Assembly: GCA_937928175.1 (NCBI GenBank)
Contig: CALFVP010000007.1
Span: 1 to 15,678 of the forward strand
DNA: 15,678 bases
Source: an uncultured bacterium
GTDB taxonomy: Bacteria; Spirochaetota; Brevinematia; DTOW01
Direction: 5' to 3'
The notes beneath the pieces were generated by a model. It saw nothing but the letters and a program-made list of their open reading frames with translations. It did not search any database and was not told the DNA's origin. Shown here one piece after another: positions 1 through 6,998 of the stretch (its first letter is position 1; each line of letters starts with the position of its first letter). The position numbers and the translations under genes are program-made.

Positions 1-748
1 TTACCAACCGATTTTTTACTTCCAAGGATAAATTATTAATTTTCTTCAATTCAGAAACAATATCAATAAGTTTATAAACATCTAAAGAAGTACCCAATTT
101 AAGACTATCTATTTTGTCTTTCAAATCTTTAGGAATATCAACATTTTTTGATATACTTGACAATAAACTAACAACAAGGTTATAGATGTAAGAAAGTTCT
201 TTATTATTCAATTCAAGTTTAGTATCAACATTTTTCCATAAAGTAAATTTTTCATTTAAACTTTTTTTAACTACAGAAATACTAAAATTACCTTTACTTC
301 TATAAATTTCATCCAAAATGCTCCCTTTAACACTCTTTCCTGAAAAATTAACCTCTTTACCATAAACAAAAGATAAATCCTTTAGAAGTTCATAATCTCT
401 AGTCTCTTGAGATTTAATCTCTTGAGATTTAATCTCTTGAGCTTTAAGCTCTTGAGATTTAAGCTCTCGAGATTTAATCTCTTGAGTTTTGAACTCTTGA
501 GCTTTAAACTCTTGAGCTTCTAGCTCTTGAGTTTTGAACTCTTGAGTTTTGAACTCCTCTTTTAGCTCATAAGGTTTTAACTCACTGTTGTTTTGGTTTA
601 TTTTAGAGGTTAGGAGTTTATTAAAATTTTCGTTTATTTCTTCTTTGGGGGTATCAATTTTGTTTTTGTTGAATACACCGCTTGATGTTTCTAAATTAAC
701 GTTTAGAATATCTTTCTTGGTAATATTGACAAGATTCAATATATTCAT
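1..748 (-). CDS. 5' part of a repeat-containing hypothetical protein (possibly FliK-like)
   Basis: An open frame runs leftward from an ATG at 748 to the window edge (249 full codons, no stop), so the C-terminus is missing. An in-frame TAA lies upstream, and this is the first ATG after it. No signal peptide or membrane segment is visible. The protein is Lys/Asn/Glu-rich. Residues about 65-116 are tandem pentapeptides of the form E-(F/L/I)-K-(T/S/A)-Q, encoded by a 15-bp DNA repeat. After that comes a helix-prone region. No Shine-Dalgarno site is visible before the ATG. I do not recognise the family firmly. A variable, charged N-terminus in a genome with FlgM would suit the flagellar hook-length protein FliK, but the diagnostic C-terminal domain would lie outside the window, so this is only a guess. 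The gene is divergent from rtcB across a 114-bp gap. Confidence 0.75.
   Translation of the reverse strand, partial: MNILNLVNITKKDILNVNLETSSGVFNKNKIDTPKEEINENFNKLLTSKINQNNSELKPYELKEEFKTQEFKTQELEAQEFKAQEFKTQEIKSRELKSQELKAQEIKSQEIKSQETRDYELLKDLSFVYGKEVNFSGKSVKGSILDEIYRSKGNFSISVVKKSLNEKFTLWKNVDTKLELNNKELSYIYNLVVSLLSSISKNVDIPKDLKDKIDSLKLGTSLDVYKLIDIVSELKKINNLSLEVKNRLV
404..561. repeat. 15-bp tandem palindromic repeat array inside the left-edge gene
   Basis: Ten cores CTCTTGAG (one is CTCTCGAG) start at 404, 419, 434, 449, 464, 479, 494, 509, 524 and 539, exactly 15 bp apart. Between cores the sequence forms 13-bp palindromes with 5-base arms and a 3-base loop: GAGAT/ATCTC, GAGCT/AGCTC or GAGTT/AACTC. 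Eight of the ten intervals (counting the one after the last core) have perfect arms. On the coding strand the array encodes pentapeptide repeats. A diverged unit follows at 554. Confidence 0.95.
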
Positions 749-826
749 ATTACTATACTCGGAAGAAAATGGTAAACTTTAAAAGATACTTTAGAGGTTT
801 GTGAAGAAATGGTAAAATATTTGTAA

Positions 827-855
827 TTGAAAAATTGAGTTTTGTTATGTATTAA
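827..855 (+). promoter_or_regulatory. rtcB promoter, predicted leaderless
   Basis: TTGAAA at 827-832, a 17-bp spacer, then TATTAA at 850-855. The ATG of rtcB at 863 lies 7 bases after the -10 box, where transcription would start. No Shine-Dalgarno sequence precedes that ATG, which agrees with a leaderless transcript. Confidence 0.55.
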
Positions 856-862
856 TAATAAT

Positions 863-2290
863 ATGAACATAAAGGTGCTTGAGAAGGTGAATGAATTTGA
901 ATGGGTGTACAATAAAAAAGGTGAGATGAATGCTGGGATAAGGTTTTTTTGCTCAAGGGAAGTTTTGGAAAACATGGATGATGCTGTTTTAGATCAAGCG
1001 ATAAATGTATCGCATTTACCGGGTATAGTTGGGGATGTAATAATTCTTCCGGATTCGCATTGGGGGTATGGGTTTCCTATAGGTTCGGTGGCTAGTTTTT
1101 CTGAGGAAGGTGTTTTTACGGTTGGAGGAGTAGGGTTTGATATAAACTGTGGGGTAAGGACAATAAAAACTAACTTAAAAATTTCTGAAGTATCAAAAAA
1201 AGATTTGGACACTTTAGCAAAAAAGCTATTTGAAAACATTCCTGCGGGGCTTGGCAGAGAAGGTAACATAAAATTATCCAAAAAAGAGTTATTTAAAGTT
1301 TTAACTGAGGGGGTCAAATGGTGTCTTGAAAACGGATACGCATCAAAGGAAGATATTGAAAACATAGAGGAAAACGGTACAATAGAAGGGGCAATACCTG
1401 AATACGTAAGTCAAGAGGCAATAGAAAGAGAAAAAGGGCAATTAGGAACGTTAGGTTCTGGTAACCATTATTTAGAAGTACAAGTAATAGATGAAATATA
1501 CAACAAAAGAATAGCCAAGATTTTTGGTTTATTTGAAGGACAAATAGTAGTAACGATACATTGTGGATCAAGGGGACTAGGACATCAAATAAATACAGAT
1601 TTTATAAAAACATTTTCCTTAGCTGTAGAAAAGTACAAGATACCAATAAAAGAAAAAGAACTAGTATGTGCACCAATAACCTCAAAAGAAGGTCAAATGT
1701 ACTTTGGTGCAGTTAAATGTGCAATAAACTATGCGTTTGCGAATAGACAAGTTATAACTCACCTTATAAGACAAACATTTAAAAAAGTATTTAGAGACGC
1801 TGATTTAACTTTACTTTACGACATTGGACATAACACTGTGAAAGAAGAAATTCACATTGTAAACAATAGGAAAGAAAAAGTATACGTTCATAGGAAGGGA
1901 AGTACTAGAGGATTTGGTCCAAACTCAATAGGTATACCTGAAAAGTATTTAGAAACAGGTCAACCTGTAATAGTAGGTGGGTCTATGGGGTCTTCATCCT
2001 ACATTCTAGCAGGTACAACAACATCAATGACAAAAACGTTTGGATCAACGGTACACGGTGCAGGAAGAGCACTATCCAGAAACCAATCTAAAAAGAATTT
2101 CCCTTACGAAGAGGTAATAAAACAATTAGAAAACAAAGGAATAAAAGTTATGTCAAGCTCAAAAGCAGGAATATCAGAAGAAGCTCCACAAGCATACAAA
2201 GATATAGATAGCGTAATAGAATCAATAACCCTGGCAAATATATCAACAAAAGTTGCTAAATTGAAACCAATAATAAGCGTAAAAGGTTAA
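863..2290 (+). CDS. rtcB: RNA-splicing ligase RtcB
   Basis: RtcB is the GTP- and Mn-dependent RNA ligase that joins 2',3'-cyclic phosphate (or 3'-phosphate) ends to 5'-OH ends during RNA repair or tRNA splicing. The protein is 475 residues, normal for the family. The metal and catalytic residues are all visible: Cys96 in DINCGVR, His202 in GSGNH, His233 in IHCGSRGLGHQ, His323 in DIGHN, and the guanylylated His398 in STVHGAGR. Also present are HRKGSTRGFGP and the C-terminal APQAYKDID motif. I chose the ATG at 863 rather than an upstream in-frame TTG at 842, because the family begins near this point and a -10 box lies just upstream. No archease or RtcA gene adjoins it. The first 100 codons are richer in GGG, GTG and TCG than the rest. 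The stop overlaps the flgM stop by 4 bp (shared TTAA). Confidence 0.97.
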   Translation: MNIKVLEKVNEFEWVYNKKGEMNAGIRFFCSREVLENMDDAVLDQAINVSHLPGIVGDVIILPDSHWGYGFPIGSVASFSEEGVFTVGGVGFDINCGVRTIKTNLKISEVSKKDLDTLAKKLFENIPAGLGREGNIKLSKKELFKVLTEGVKWCLENGYASKEDIENIEENGTIEGAIPEYVSQEAIEREKGQLGTLGSGNHYLEVQVIDEIYNKRIAKIFGLFEGQIVVTIHCGSRGLGHQINTDFIKTFSLAVEKYKIPIKEKELVCAPITSKEGQMYFGAVKCAINYAFANRQVITHLIRQTFKKVFRDADLTLLYDIGHNTVKEEIHIVNNRKEKVYVHRKGSTRGFGPNSIGIPEKYLETGQPVIVGGSMGSSSYILAGTTTSMTKTFGSTVHGAGRALSRNQSKKNFPYEEVIKQLENKGIKVMSSSKAGISEEAPQAYKDIDSVIESITLANISTKVAKLKPIISVKG

Positions 2291-2619
2291 ACGTTATCTT
2301 CATTCCTAACTATTATAGAAGCAACTATTTCTTCACCAATCTTTTTAGAAACAAACTCTATAGCTTTATCACTTTTATACTCACCAGACTCTATAAACTT
2401 CTTACCTCTCTCAACAGCAGATGGTCTTATATCTGGTATATCCTTTATTGTGTTTAAAGCAATATCTCTGGCTTGTTTTTTCTGAAGAATCTGTTTAGCA
2501 TCATCGGATATAGAAACTTCGTCATGAGAAATACCTGGGTTTAAGTTTATTTTCTCATGTTTAGCAGAAGACTTACTTGGCTTTATCGGCTCTGATCCAC
2601 CAACTCCCCTTATAAACAT
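2287..2619 (-). CDS. flgM: Anti-sigma-28 factor FlgM
   Basis: FlgM binds the flagellar sigma factor (FliA/sigma-28) and holds back late flagellar genes until the hook-basal body is complete, when FlgM is exported. The 110-residue product has the family layout: a disordered N-terminal half rich in Ser, Lys and Pro, then a helical C-terminal half with PDIR at residues 62-65, the V-x-x-x-K-x-x-I-x-x-G-x-Y pattern around 69-81, and a final helix ending in KKIGEEI. I chose the ATG at 2619 because AGAGGTG (2625-2631) sits 5 bases upstream; an in-frame extension to 2691 runs through the promoter and is rejected. A sigma-70-type promoter lies just upstream. It is convergent with rtcB and divergent from the membrane/coiled-coil gene. 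No flagellar genes adjoin it except possibly the repeat protein at the left edge. Confidence 0.88.
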   Translation of the reverse strand: MFIRGVGGSEPIKPSKSSAKHEKINLNPGISHDEVSISDDAKQILQKKQARDIALNTIKDIPDIRPSAVERGKKFIESGEYKSDKAIEFVSKKIGEEIVASIIVRNEDNV

Positions 2620-2649
2620 AACAACACCTCTTTTTGTATTATCGGTATT

Positions 2650-2679
2650 ATTATAAACGTTATTAAATTTATAATTCAA
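2650..2679 (-). promoter_or_regulatory. flgM promoter
   Basis: On the minus strand, TTGAAT (2674-2679) and a perfect TATAAT (2650-2655) are 18 bp apart. The start would fall near 2643, giving a leader of about 24 bases that contains the AGAGGTG ribosome binding site. An inverted repeat, GTTATT (2659-2664) with AATAAC (2678-2683), spans the spacer and the -35 box and could be an operator. Confidence 0.55.
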
Positions 2680-2728
2680 TAACCACCTCAAATAGAAAAA
2701 AAAATCAAAACAGTATTAAACTAAAGAT

Positions 2729-4480
2729 ATGAACCTAATTGAAATTTTAATAAACTTTAGCACTTTACCTCTTATGTCTATCTCAATAATTTCAATAATT
2801 GGAGCAGCAATACTCATAGCATTAGAGAAAGAAATAAAACCTTTTTTAGTATTAGTGCTACTAATTTCTTTGGCACTATCAATATACCTACTATCAAACT
2901 TCTTACAGGGATTTTTTGGTTTCAACACTGGTGATATAGAAAGAATAGAAAACCACAAAAACATCATAATACTTTTCTCAAAAATAGAAATCCTATCGTT
3001 AGTACTTGGAATAGTATTCTTTTCAAACATTTCACTACTGTTTAACCCCAAAACATTCTCAAAGGTAAAATCAACAATAATAGCAGCATTGGGAATAATT
3101 ATAATAATTCTAAATTTCACTTCTGATCAATTTTTCTTAAAAGATACTTTAAAATTAAACATAAACAAATACATGGGAAAAGAAGGACCATTATTTGACT
3201 TATTTACAGTTTACTTTGGAGCAACAATACTATTTGAAGTAACTTACTTACTCTTAATAAGAAATAGAATTGATCCAAAGTACAGTAACGTATACAAAAC
3301 CGTGATGTATGGAATAATATCAATAATAGTTTTTGGAATCCTTGAATTACTTGAATTATACGATATTATATATATTTACCCTTACTCTCCATCACTTCTT
3401 GGTATAGGAATAACCCTTTTTTCTTTTACAATACTAATTGTACTTATAGATAGATACTCAAAAACTTTACTACTAAACGAAAAAATAACCGAAATAATTT
3501 CTGAATCAAACAAAAAAATAGAAAATAACGTAAAGGAAATCATAACAACAACTGAAAATTTAACAAACCAAATTGATTTAATCAATGAAAAAATCAAAGA
3601 AATTTTGAACCTACCAAATTTAACCGAATCTTTAATAAACAAAACAAATACTTCATTTCAAAACATGAAGGAAACAGTAGAAAGAATAAATCAATTCTCA
3701 ACCCAAGAAATAGAAAAAACTTTAAACACGATAAACAATCTAAATCAGAAAATCAAAGAAGAAAAAACCCTAGAAAAGATTAAAAAAACCTTAAAGGAAG
3801 AAAAAAATATTGAATCAAACGTAAGGGATATACCATTGTCTTTAGTCTCAAAAAAACAACTACAAGTATTTGACATCGTAAAAGAATTAACTAAACTATC
3901 AATAATTTCAGAAATTTCAAACCTTATAAACAGCATCTTAGAATACTTAGAACAAAGTAAAGTTCAACTTGTAAACGCAATAATATTAGTAGAGAAAAAC
4001 TCTCAAACAGAATTAAGTCCCATATCAATACTCTCAAACGAAATGTTAAACAAAGTAAAAAACGTTAGAGAAACAATTTCTAACCTACTAATACAGGAAC
4101 AAAAACTTACTTCAATACAAGAAGAACTGAATAAATTAATCAACACCGAAAAGATAGAAAAAATAACTTCAAGATCGTTACTTGAGGAAACAAAAATTTT
4201 AGAAAGTATAGAAAAATTGGAAACGAAAAACGCAAACATAGAAAATCAAATAAAAAACCTTGGAAACGTATTAACTAAAATAACATCTTCAATTGATTCA
4301 ATAAAATACAATACCGAAAATATGGAAAACAGTACAAAAAACTTATTTAGCATAGTACAAGAACTTCAAACGATATACGAGCAGCTTTCATCAATTACAA
4401 ATACCGTAACAGAGTTAAAAGAAAACATAGAAAAGTTTAAAGAAGATCTAAAAGCCTTCACTTTAGAATTATCCATATAA
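2729..4480 (+). CDS. Seven-helix membrane protein with long cytoplasmic coiled coil, sensor-like
   Basis: A 583-residue protein of unassigned function. The first 245 residues contain about seven hydrophobic segments (roughly 12-31, 37-63, 86-105, 112-130, 158-178, 188-212 and 222-241), laid out like the 7TM sensor modules found at the N-terminus of some histidine kinases and chemoreceptors. From about residue 250 to the end the protein is almost entirely Lys/Glu/Asn/Ile-rich coiled coil in heptads. I see no kinase HATPase or H-box, no GGDEF, and no conserved chemoreceptor tip motif (the E-x-x-x-Q-T-N-L-L-A-L-N-A type), so no known output domain. It could be a very degenerate chemoreceptor or a structural, polar or cytoskeletal membrane protein. 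The start has no Shine-Dalgarno site. The last 12 bp overlap the end of the convergent dnaK paralogue. Confidence 0.7.
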   Translation: MNLIEILINFSTLPLMSISIISIIGAAILIALEKEIKPFLVLVLLISLALSIYLLSNFLQGFFGFNTGDIERIENHKNIIILFSKIEILSLVLGIVFFSNISLLFNPKTFSKVKSTIIAALGIIIIILNFTSDQFFLKDTLKLNINKYMGKEGPLFDLFTVYFGATILFEVTYLLLIRNRIDPKYSNVYKTVMYGIISIIVFGILELLELYDIIYIYPYSPSLLGIGITLFSFTILIVLIDRYSKTLLLNEKITEIISESNKKIENNVKEIITTTENLTNQIDLINEKIKEILNLPNLTESLINKTNTSFQNMKETVERINQFSTQEIEKTLNTINNLNQKIKEEKTLEKIKKTLKEEKNIESNVRDIPLSLVSKKQLQVFDIVKELTKLSIISEISNLINSILEYLEQSKVQLVNAIILVEKNSQTELSPISILSNEMLNKVKNVRETISNLLIQEQKLTSIQEELNKLINTEKIEKITSRSLLEETKILESIEKLETKNANIENQIKNLGNVLTKITSSIDSIKYNTENMENSTKNLFSIVQELQTIYEQLSSITNTVTELKENIEKFKEDLKAFTLELSI

Positions 4481-6196
4481 AGCGACTTTTTCAACGAACT
4501 GATCGTAAAGGAATTTAAGCTCTTTCATTTTCAATTCTATTTGCTCTACCTCGTACTGTGTAAACAATTTCTCTATGTATTCCATAAGGTCAATTATCTC
4601 TTTGTACAAATCCCTATCGTAATCTTTTATTTTTGGTAGTTTTTCACTTATCGATGAAGATATTATATTGTACTTACTTTTAAGTATACCGACTTTTCTT
4701 ATTTCTTCATCTTTAACTCTATTTTTTTCGCTTTCCTCTATTATTTTGTTAACTTCTTCTTCTGGTAAGATTACTCTGTCTTTTATTTGTATAGAATGTG
4801 ATGCACCTGTTGTAAGGTCAACAGCGGATACGTTTAATATTCCGTCAATGTCAATTTCAAACTTTACTTCAATTCTGGGTTCACCTTTTTTAGCTTTTCT
4901 TATACCGGTAAGCTCAAATTTACCTAAAGAAATATTATCTTTAGCTAAAGATCTTTCTCCTTGAAGTATGTGTATTTCTACAGATTCTTGGTTATCAGTG
5001 ACAGTAGTAAACACTCTACTAGCAGAGATTGGTATAGGTGTATTTCTGGAGATTATTGGCACGAATATTCCTCCGTCTATTTCAACTCCTAAAGAAAGTG
5101 GAGTAACATCTACAAGTGCAATTCCTTTAATTTCACCGCTTATAATTCCAGCTTGTATACCTGCACCTAATGCAACAACTTCTTCTGGTGAAACTGATCT
5201 TTCAGATTGAATTCCTAAATAACTTTCAACTCTTCTTCTTATGTAAGGAATTCTGGAAGAACCACCAACCATAAGAAGATGATGAATATCCTCTTTTTTA
5301 AGATTTGCATCCTTTATAGTTTTTTCAAGTAATTCTATAGTATTTTCAACGTAAGGAGAAATAATTTTTTCAAATTGTTCTCTTGTTATATTGAAAGTTA
5401 AATGTTTTATACTTGTCTCGGTAGCACTAACAAAAGGTACCACAACATCAACAGACTCTTCATCCGAAAGGTTTATTTTTGCTTTTTCAACCTCTTCATA
5501 CAATTTTTGAAGAATAACTTTATCAGAAGATAAATCAACGTTTTCTTTCATTTTGTACTCTTCTATTATTGTATCAACGATAGCTCTATCAAAATCTTCA
5601 CCTCCAAGAGTATTGTTTCCAGAAGTTGCCAAAACTTCAAAAACTCCTCCGTTAACGTTGAGTATAGATACATCAAAAGTACCACCACCCAAGTCGTAAA
5701 CAACTATGTTTCTCTCTCCACTTACATTGGAAAGACCATAAGCTATGGCAGCAGCAGTAGGCTCGTTTATTATCCTAACAACGTTTAATCCAGCTATCTT
5801 ACAAGCATTCTTCAAAGCATTCCTTTGCAGATCAGAAAAGTAAGCAGGAACAGTTATAACTATATCCTTAATAACTTCATTTAAATGATACTCAGCTATA
5901 TCCTTAAGTTTTGAGAGTATGAAACTTGCTATCTCTTCAGGAGAATATTCTCTATTGTTTATAAAGAACCTGTAGTTAGTACCTAAATACCTTTTTACAG
6001 ATTTAATGACGTTACTACTATCTATAAAGAGTTTACTTTTAGCAGCCTCACCAACAACAACATTTCCATCAGGTAAAAACGCAACAACAGAAGGAATAGT
6101 TTTTCTACCCTTCCTATCAGTTATCAACTTAGCTTCTCCATTAGAGTAATACCCCATAGCACACTTTGTAGTACCAAAATCTATACCTATCATCAT
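4469..6196 (-). CDS. Hsp70-family chaperone, short DnaK paralogue
   Basis: An ATP-dependent Hsp70 chaperone of 575 residues. Nucleotide-binding motifs: IDFGTTKCAMG (residues 4-14), ITVPAYFSDLQR (114-125), INEPTAAAIAYGL (143-155), YDLGGGTFDVS (167-177) and VGGSSRIP. The linker region reads VDVTPLSLGVE, and the substrate domain has TDNQESVEIHILQGER and LNVSAVDLTTG. It is shorter than usual DnaK (about 610-640). It lacks the roughly 25-residue insertion found in most Gram-negative DnaK proteins near residues 70-85. It also lacks the end of the helical lid and the acidic disordered tail. No grpE or dnaJ is adjacent. It is therefore more likely a secondary Hsp70 than the main housekeeping DnaK. 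AAAGAGG (6203-6209) lies 6 bases before the ATG at 6196. It follows truA after a 49-bp gap and may be co-transcribed with it. Confidence 0.9.
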   Translation of the reverse strand: MMIGIDFGTTKCAMGYYSNGEAKLITDRKGRKTIPSVVAFLPDGNVVVGEAAKSKLFIDSSNVIKSVKRYLGTNYRFFINNREYSPEEIASFILSKLKDIAEYHLNEVIKDIVITVPAYFSDLQRNALKNACKIAGLNVVRIINEPTAAAIAYGLSNVSGERNIVVYDLGGGTFDVSILNVNGGVFEVLATSGNNTLGGEDFDRAIVDTIIEEYKMKENVDLSSDKVILQKLYEEVEKAKINLSDEESVDVVVPFVSATETSIKHLTFNITREQFEKIISPYVENTIELLEKTIKDANLKKEDIHHLLMVGGSSRIPYIRRRVESYLGIQSERSVSPEEVVALGAGIQAGIISGEIKGIALVDVTPLSLGVEIDGGIFVPIISRNTPIPISASRVFTTVTDNQESVEIHILQGERSLAKDNISLGKFELTGIRKAKKGEPRIEVKFEIDIDGILNVSAVDLTTGASHSIQIKDRVILPEEEVNKIIEESEKNRVKDEEIRKVGILKSKYNIISSSISEKLPKIKDYDRDLYKEIIDLMEYIEKLFTQYEVEQIELKMKELKFLYDQFVEKVALYG

Positions 6197-6213
6197 AAAA
6201 AACCTCTTTATTT

Positions 6214-6242
6214 ATTTTTCGGAAACGTTAAAAATTTTTCAA
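6214..6242 (-). promoter_or_regulatory. Weak promoter candidate for the dnaK paralogue
   Basis: On the minus strand a TTGAAA box (6237-6242) is followed 17 bp later by a poor -10 match, AAAAAT (6214-6219), just before the AAAGAGG ribosome site. The -35 box matches others in this window, but the -10 is weak. The gene may instead be read through from truA. No CIRCE-type inverted repeat is present. Confidence 0.3.
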
Positions 6243-6245
6243 TCA

Positions 6246-6998
6246 TTAGTAGTACACTCTATGCAAGTAAAGACCGTTAGGAGGTACTAAAGATAAACCA
6301 TTAATTTTACAACCGGACAAAACTTTTTTAACAAAATCTGGATCTTTTCTTTTCTCACCCTCAATTAAAACCGACACAATACCTCTAGCCATCTTATACA
6401 TAAAACCATTAGCAGTAATTGAAAATACCAGTAAATCTTTTAACCTAAAAACTTTTATACTTTTAACAAATCTAACAGTACTCTTATAACTACCTGGAGA
6501 AGATACAAACTTAAAATCGTGTTCACCTACAAAATCTTTAGACAAAAATCTAATAAAATCAATATCGTACTCCTTTTTTAACGCCAAGTAAGCGTAATTC
6601 CTAACAAAAGGAAAGAATTTTTCATCACCCAAAAACATAAAGTAAACGTACTTTCTGAACTTAGCAGAAAACCTAGAATTAAAACTTAAAGGTACCTCTT
6701 CAGAAGATAGTACCCTTATATCTTTAGGTAAACCTCCGTTTAATATAACTTTAAACCTATCAACAGGTATTGACAAATTTCTTGTAACAAAATTAGCAAC
6801 TTGCCTAAAAGCATGTACACCCGTATCAGTTCTACCAGATCCAATAACCTTAACCTTTTCACCTAAAATTTTACTTAAATTCTTTTCTAGAATTCCTTGA
6901 ATGGTATTTTCCGTATTTTTTTGTTTTTGCCAACCATTGTAACAACTTCCATCGTAAGAAAGAACAATCTTAACATTTCTACATCTCCTGCATAACAT
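6246..6998 (-). CDS. truA: tRNA pseudouridine(38-40) synthase TruA
   Basis: TruA converts uridines 38-40 of the tRNA anticodon stem to pseudouridine. The product is 250 residues, full length. Motifs: LSYDGSCYNGWQKQ near the N-terminus, GSGRTDTGVHAFRQVANF with the catalytic Asp58, the NGFMYKMARGI segment, and the C-terminal GLYLHRVYY. I chose the ATG at 6998; an in-frame ATG at 7013 adds five residues and cannot be excluded. Neither has a strong ribosome site. The gene starts inside the end of the lptA-like gene (overlap 20 bp), so translation is probably coupled to it. The dnaK paralogue follows 49 bp downstream. Confidence 0.95.
   Translation of the reverse strand: MLCRRCRNVKIVLSYDGSCYNGWQKQKNTENTIQGILEKNLSKILGEKVKVIGSGRTDTGVHAFRQVANFVTRNLSIPVDRFKVILNGGLPKDIRVLSSEEVPLSFNSRFSAKFRKYVYFMFLGDEKFFPFVRNYAYLALKKEYDIDFIRFLSKDFVGEHDFKFVSSPGSYKSTVRFVKSIKVFRLKDLLVFSITANGFMYKMARGIVSVLIEGEKRKDPDFVKKVLSGCKINGLSLVPPNGLYLHRVYY

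Noticed and set aside
404..546. Regular repeats suggesting a CRISPR array
   Set aside because: The units are 15 bp with no unique spacers, and the array lies inside an open reading frame encoding pentapeptides.
2620..2691. N-terminal extension of FlgM
   Set aside because: It runs through the predicted TATAAT and the ribosome binding site, and the family does not have such an extension.
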